Made by a program: the position numbers and the translations under genes
In this document: piece by piece, positions 61,662-64,000 of the stretch
Layout of the letters: the number at the start of each line of letters is the position of its first letter
How positions within the stretch are numbered: position 1 is the first letter of the stretch
Source of the DNA: Alcaligenaceae bacterium SAGV5
GTDB lineage: Bacteria > Pseudomonadota > Gammaproteobacteria > Burkholderiales > Burkholderiaceae_B
Direction: 5' to 3'
NCBI GenBank assembly: GCA_009360345.1
Contig: SPDP01000004.1
Location: forward strand, 186,001-250,000
Length of the DNA: 64,000 nucleotides
The notes under the pieces: model-generated
The model's input: only the letters and a program-made list of their open reading frames with translations
Told to the model about the DNA's origin: nothing
Databases searched by the model: none

Positions 61662-61940
61662 ATGAGCGCCTATTCCCTGTTCGAGATCGCATTGGTGGCA
61701 CTGATCGTCGCCGCCTGCGCCATCAGGGCCTTCGGCCGCTTCGCGCCCAAGACGCGCATGCGCATGCAGTCGTGGCTGGCGCTGCGCATGGACCGTCCGG
61801 GCCAGGCCGCGTGGCTGCGGGCACTGGGCAGGAAACTGGGCGCCGCCGCGCCCGACGCGGGATGCGGCAGCGGCTGCGGAACATGCGGAACTTGCGGCCC
61901 CGGTGAAACCAAGACGGTCCAGGTCCACGCAAGAAAGTAA
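61662..61940 (+). CDS. small membrane protein with C-terminal cysteine cluster, downstream of feoB
   Basis: A 92-residue protein: an N-terminal transmembrane helix (LFEIALVALIVAACAIRAFG), a basic region, and a C-terminal CGSGCGTCGTCGP cluster with four cysteines in a short span suited to metal binding. It is too short for FeoB and unlike the winged-helix FeoC, but its place after feoB with a CGGAGG ribosome site suggests an accessory role in ferrous iron uptake; it may belong to the DUF6587 family. No function is established. Confidence 0.8.
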   Translation: MSAYSLFEIALVALIVAACAIRAFGRFAPKTRMRMQSWLALRMDRPGQAAWLRALGRKLGAAAPDAGCGSGCGTCGTCGPGETKTVQVHARK

Positions 61941-61960
61941 CGTCGAAACGGGGCTCCCGG

Positions 61961-62413
61961 TCAGCCCCGCGATGCCTCGGGCTTCAGGTCGAACAGGCTT
62001 GTGGCCGTCAACTCCAGGACTTCCTTGCCGTCCTGATTCAACAGATGCCAGCGCCAGCGCAGCACGCCCAGTTCGGGCCGGCTGCGCGAGGTCCTCGCCT
62101 CGAGCACTTCGGCACGCAGCCGCAATTCATCTCCCGCCAGCACCGGGTGGGGCCAGCGCACCTGCTCCACGCCCGGCGAGGCGAACGACTCGGAGTCGTG
62201 CAGCGCCGCCCTGACGGCCAGGTCCATCGCGATGCCGCAGGTCTGCCATCCACTGGCGATCAGCGCGCCGAACCGCCCCTGGCCCGCGGCCTTGCCATCC
62301 ACGTGGAACCACTGCGGATCGTAGCTGCGGGCGAAGGCCAGCATCTCCGCTTCCTCGATCCGCCGGGGGCCGGCTTCGATGATCATGCCCGGGTGGAAAT
62401 CGGCAAACTTCAT
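61961..62413 (-). CDS. MaoC-like (R)-specific enoyl-CoA hydratase/dehydratase
   Basis: A 150-residue single hot-dog fold protein of the MaoC family. The active-site Asp32 and His37 are in YDPQWFHVDGKAA, followed by FGALIASGWQT, as in (R)-hydratases and acyl dehydratases. It hydrates or dehydrates a CoA thioester in fatty- or aromatic-acid metabolism. It is on the same strand as the enoyl-CoA hydratase and reductase genes upstream, with about 190 bases between. Confidence 0.88.
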   Translation of the reverse strand: MKFADFHPGMIIEAGPRRIEEAEMLAFARSYDPQWFHVDGKAAGQGRFGALIASGWQTCGIAMDLAVRAALHDSESFASPGVEQVRWPHPVLAGDELRLRAEVLEARTSRSRPELGVLRWRWHLLNQDGKEVLELTATSLFDLKPEASRG

Positions 62414-62600
62414 TGAGTCGTTCTCCTCGTTGTTGACGCCCCGTCAGCCGCCGCTCAGGCGCCGGAACGCGGCGGACGCTTCTCGGTCAAGGCCGCCGGG
62501 CCCAGCACGAGTCCGGCCACGGCATCATTGCCAAGGTCGATGCGGACGTCCTGGGCATCCACGGCCAGGGAACAGGCAATTATTGCTCTCCGGCGTATGA
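62414..62600. other. gap between MaoC and enoyl-CoA hydratase genes, nothing firmly identified
   Basis: About 187 bases without a supported gene. On the minus strand a frame is open here and gives a peptide containing LGNDAVAGLVLGPAAL, but it has no start codon of its own and no recognisable family; I do not call it a gene. No terminator is evident. Confidence 0.4.
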
Positions 62601-63392
62601 CTATTGCCGGATCCAGGCCGCGGGCCGCTTGGCCAGGAAGGCGGCGAAGCCCTCGCGCGCCTCGTCGGTGCCGCGCACGCGGCTGATCGTGCGGGCGGTC
62701 AGCTCGCGCACCTCGGGGGTGACGGGGCCGACTTCCAGTTGCCTGAACAAGGCCTTGATCTCGGCCTGCGCCTGGGGTCCGTTGGCCAGCAGTTCGGCCG
62801 CGATCGCCTCGACCGCCGCGTCCAGGTCGGCGGCGTCGACCACCTGCTGCACCATGCCCATTTGCAGCGCCGCCTGCGCGTCGATGCGCGAGGCGGTCAG
62901 CGCCAGGCGCAGCGCGTGGCGCTTGCCCACGGCATTGACGAGATAGGGACTGATGACGGCGGGCAGGATGCCAAAGCGGGCCTCGCTGGCGGCGAAGCGG
63001 GCATCGCTGCTGGCCACCGCCATGTCGCAGGCGCAGGCCAGCCCCACGCCGCCGCCCAGCGCCACGCCGTGGACACGGGCGATCGTCGGTTTGGGACAGG
63101 ACGCGATGGTCTCCAGCATGGCGGCGAAACGCCGCGCGTCCTCCAGGTTCCATTCCGCGCTGGCCTGGCTCGCGCGCTGCATCCATTGCAGGTCCGCGCC
63201 CGCGCTGAACGCCTTGCCTTCCCCGGAAAGCACGACCACGCGCGCGGCCTCGTCCTGGCCCAGCCCGGCGAAGACCCGGGCCAGTTCTTCGATCATCCGC
63301 TCGTCGAAGGCGTTGAAGACCTCGGGCCGCGCCATGCGCACGTCGACCACGCCCGATGCGTGGCGGATCATCTGCAATGTGTCCATGGGCAT
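62601..63392 (-). CDS. enoyl-CoA hydratase/isomerase family protein (methylglutaconyl-CoA hydratase-like)
   Basis: A 263-residue crotonase-fold protein. The oxyanion-hole motifs are GKAFSAGADLQWM and GVALGGGVGLACACD, and FGILPAVISPYLVNAVG follows. The LQWM and GGGVGL features resemble methylglutaconyl-CoA hydratases (LiuC/AtuE type), but the group is broad. ATG at 63392 overlaps the stop of the reductase gene by one base, so they are coupled. Likely part of a CoA-thioester degradation pathway. Confidence 0.88.
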   Translation of the reverse strand: MPMDTLQMIRHASGVVDVRMARPEVFNAFDERMIEELARVFAGLGQDEAARVVVLSGEGKAFSAGADLQWMQRASQASAEWNLEDARRFAAMLETIASCPKPTIARVHGVALGGGVGLACACDMAVASSDARFAASEARFGILPAVISPYLVNAVGKRHALRLALTASRIDAQAALQMGMVQQVVDAADLDAAVEAIAAELLANGPQAQAEIKALFRQLEVGPVTPEVRELTARTISRVRGTDEAREGFAAFLAKRPAAWIRQ

Positions 63393-64000
63393 CAGTAGGT
63401 CTCGAGGTGCAGGCGGCCTTCGCGTTTCAGGGCGCCGGAAATGCTCTCCCAGTTCAGTCCCGCTTGCAGGGCCACGTCGCGCAGGGCGATGACCACGCCC
63501 TCCTCCATGCTCTTGAGCCCGCAGACATAGAAATGGGTGTTGGCGTCCTGCAGCAGTTCGGCCAGATCGGCGGCGCGCTCGCGCATCAGGTCCTGGACGT
63601 AGCGCCTGGGCGCGCCCGGCGCGCGCGAGAACGCCAGGTTGATGTCGATGAAATCCTTGGGCAGGCTCATCAGCGGGCCGAAATAAGGCAGTTCTTCCTT
63701 GGTGCGGGCGCCGAAGAACAGCATCAGCCTGCCGCTCTCGAACCGCCCCTTCCCGCGTAACCGGCGCCGCCATTCCGTCATCGCCCGCATGGGCGCGCTG
63801 CCGGTCCCGGTGCAGATCATCACGATGTGCGAACGCGGATGGTTGGGCATCAGGAACGAAGCGCCGAAGGGACCGATGACCTGGACCTTGTCGCCTACCT
63901 TCAGATCGCATACGTAGTTCGAACAGAGACCCTGTACAGGATTGCCCTGGTGGTCGGCCGTCACGCGTTTGACGGTGAGCGAAACGTTGTTGTAGCCGGG
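63392..64000 (-). CDS. ferredoxin-NADP reductase-type protein, BoxA-like (5' end outside window)
   Basis: About 203 codons of a flavin reductase whose N-terminal part is beyond the right edge. The visible part has the FAD-domain end (NYVCDLKVGDKVQVIGPFG), the NADP-binding MICTGTGSAPMRAM and the C-terminal FYVCGLKSMEEGVVIALRDV. These match the reductase part of benzoyl-CoA epoxidase component BoxA more than plain ferredoxin reductases. Coupled to the enoyl-CoA hydratase gene. If BoxA, iron-sulfur ferredoxin domains should lie in the missing N-terminus. Confidence 0.72.
   Translation of the reverse strand, partial: PGYNNVSLTVKRVTADHQGNPVQGLCSNYVCDLKVGDKVQVIGPFGASFLMPNHPRSHIVMICTGTGSAPMRAMTEWRRRLRGKGRFESGRLMLFFGARTKEELPYFGPLMSLPKDFIDINLAFSRAPGAPRRYVQDLMRERAADLAELLQDANTHFYVCGLKSMEEGVVIALRDVALQAGLNWESISGALKREGRLHLETY

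Noticed and set aside
62455..63186. 243-residue minus-strand frame ending upstream of MaoC
   Set aside because: Most of it is the enoyl-CoA hydratase in a shifted frame; only the last 45 codons lie in the gap and show no family.

Overview
The window looks like chromosomal DNA from a betaproteobacterium of the family Alcaligenaceae, close to Bordetella or Achromobacter. The reasons are the high GC content, three Bug-type periplasmic receptors with tripartite tricarboxylate transporter (TTT) genes, many LysR regulators, and the block murU-amgK / lptD-surA-pdxA-rsmA with gloA, a WGSC/HELAH metallopeptidase gene, plsC and gmhB nearby. I see no rRNA, tRNA, CRISPR array, insertion sequence or prophage. 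Genus is an inference from gene content.

Layout. 1-7681: cell-wall sugar recycling (murU, amgK, leftward) divergent from an envelope and housekeeping operon (lptD, surA, pdxA, rsmA). 7709-14191: accessory metabolism, with a Bug receptor and a deacetylase-like gene divergent from a LysR gene, a SpmA-SpmB fusion membrane protein, and an AraC regulator divergent from a flavin monooxygenase. 14213-16940: gloA, metallopeptidase, plsC and gmhB on the minus strand. 16920-22204: a cytochrome bd locus (cydD remnant, cydC, cydA, cydB, cydX). The gmhB 5' end and a 5'-truncated cydD meet head to head near 16900-16930, which looks like a rearrangement or assembly junction. 22298-26221: methyltransferase, a Fur-box-preceded PepSY membrane protein, icd and a DUF1841 gene. 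26229-27392: a lower-GC gene for an F-box-like/leucine-rich-repeat protein that resembles a secreted effector.

27588-33629: two cytochromes c, a MoxR/CoxE pair and an M16 peptidase. 33619-38987: DUF2889, a complete TTT transporter (TctA, TctB, Bug) and a four-domain rhodanese, facing a LysR gene. 40028-43898: LysR, class II aldolase, Bug, 2-hydroxyacid dehydrogenase. 44005-44448: an orphan GspG-like pseudopilin. 44796-48747: grpE-dnaK-dnaJ with a textbook sigma-32 promoter. 49146-52585: ilvB-ilvN-ilvC. 53031-61940: RDD protein, a TonB-dependent siderophore receptor under a Fur-type palindrome, Sel1, lipase-like and LpxH-like genes, DUF3185, then feoA-feoB and a Cys-rich small gene. 61961-64000: MaoC hydratase, enoyl-CoA hydratase and a BoxA-like reductase cut by the window edge.

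Themes. Iron acquisition occurs at three separate loci, each with a Fur-box-like site. Respiration is represented by cytochrome bd and cytochromes c, and envelope biogenesis by lptD, surA, plsC, gmhB, an LpxH-like gene and murU. A GC-rich, hairpin-forming intergenic repeat of about 75-80 bp occurs seven times, and a separate nested inverted repeat of about 237 bp lies at 56171-56407.
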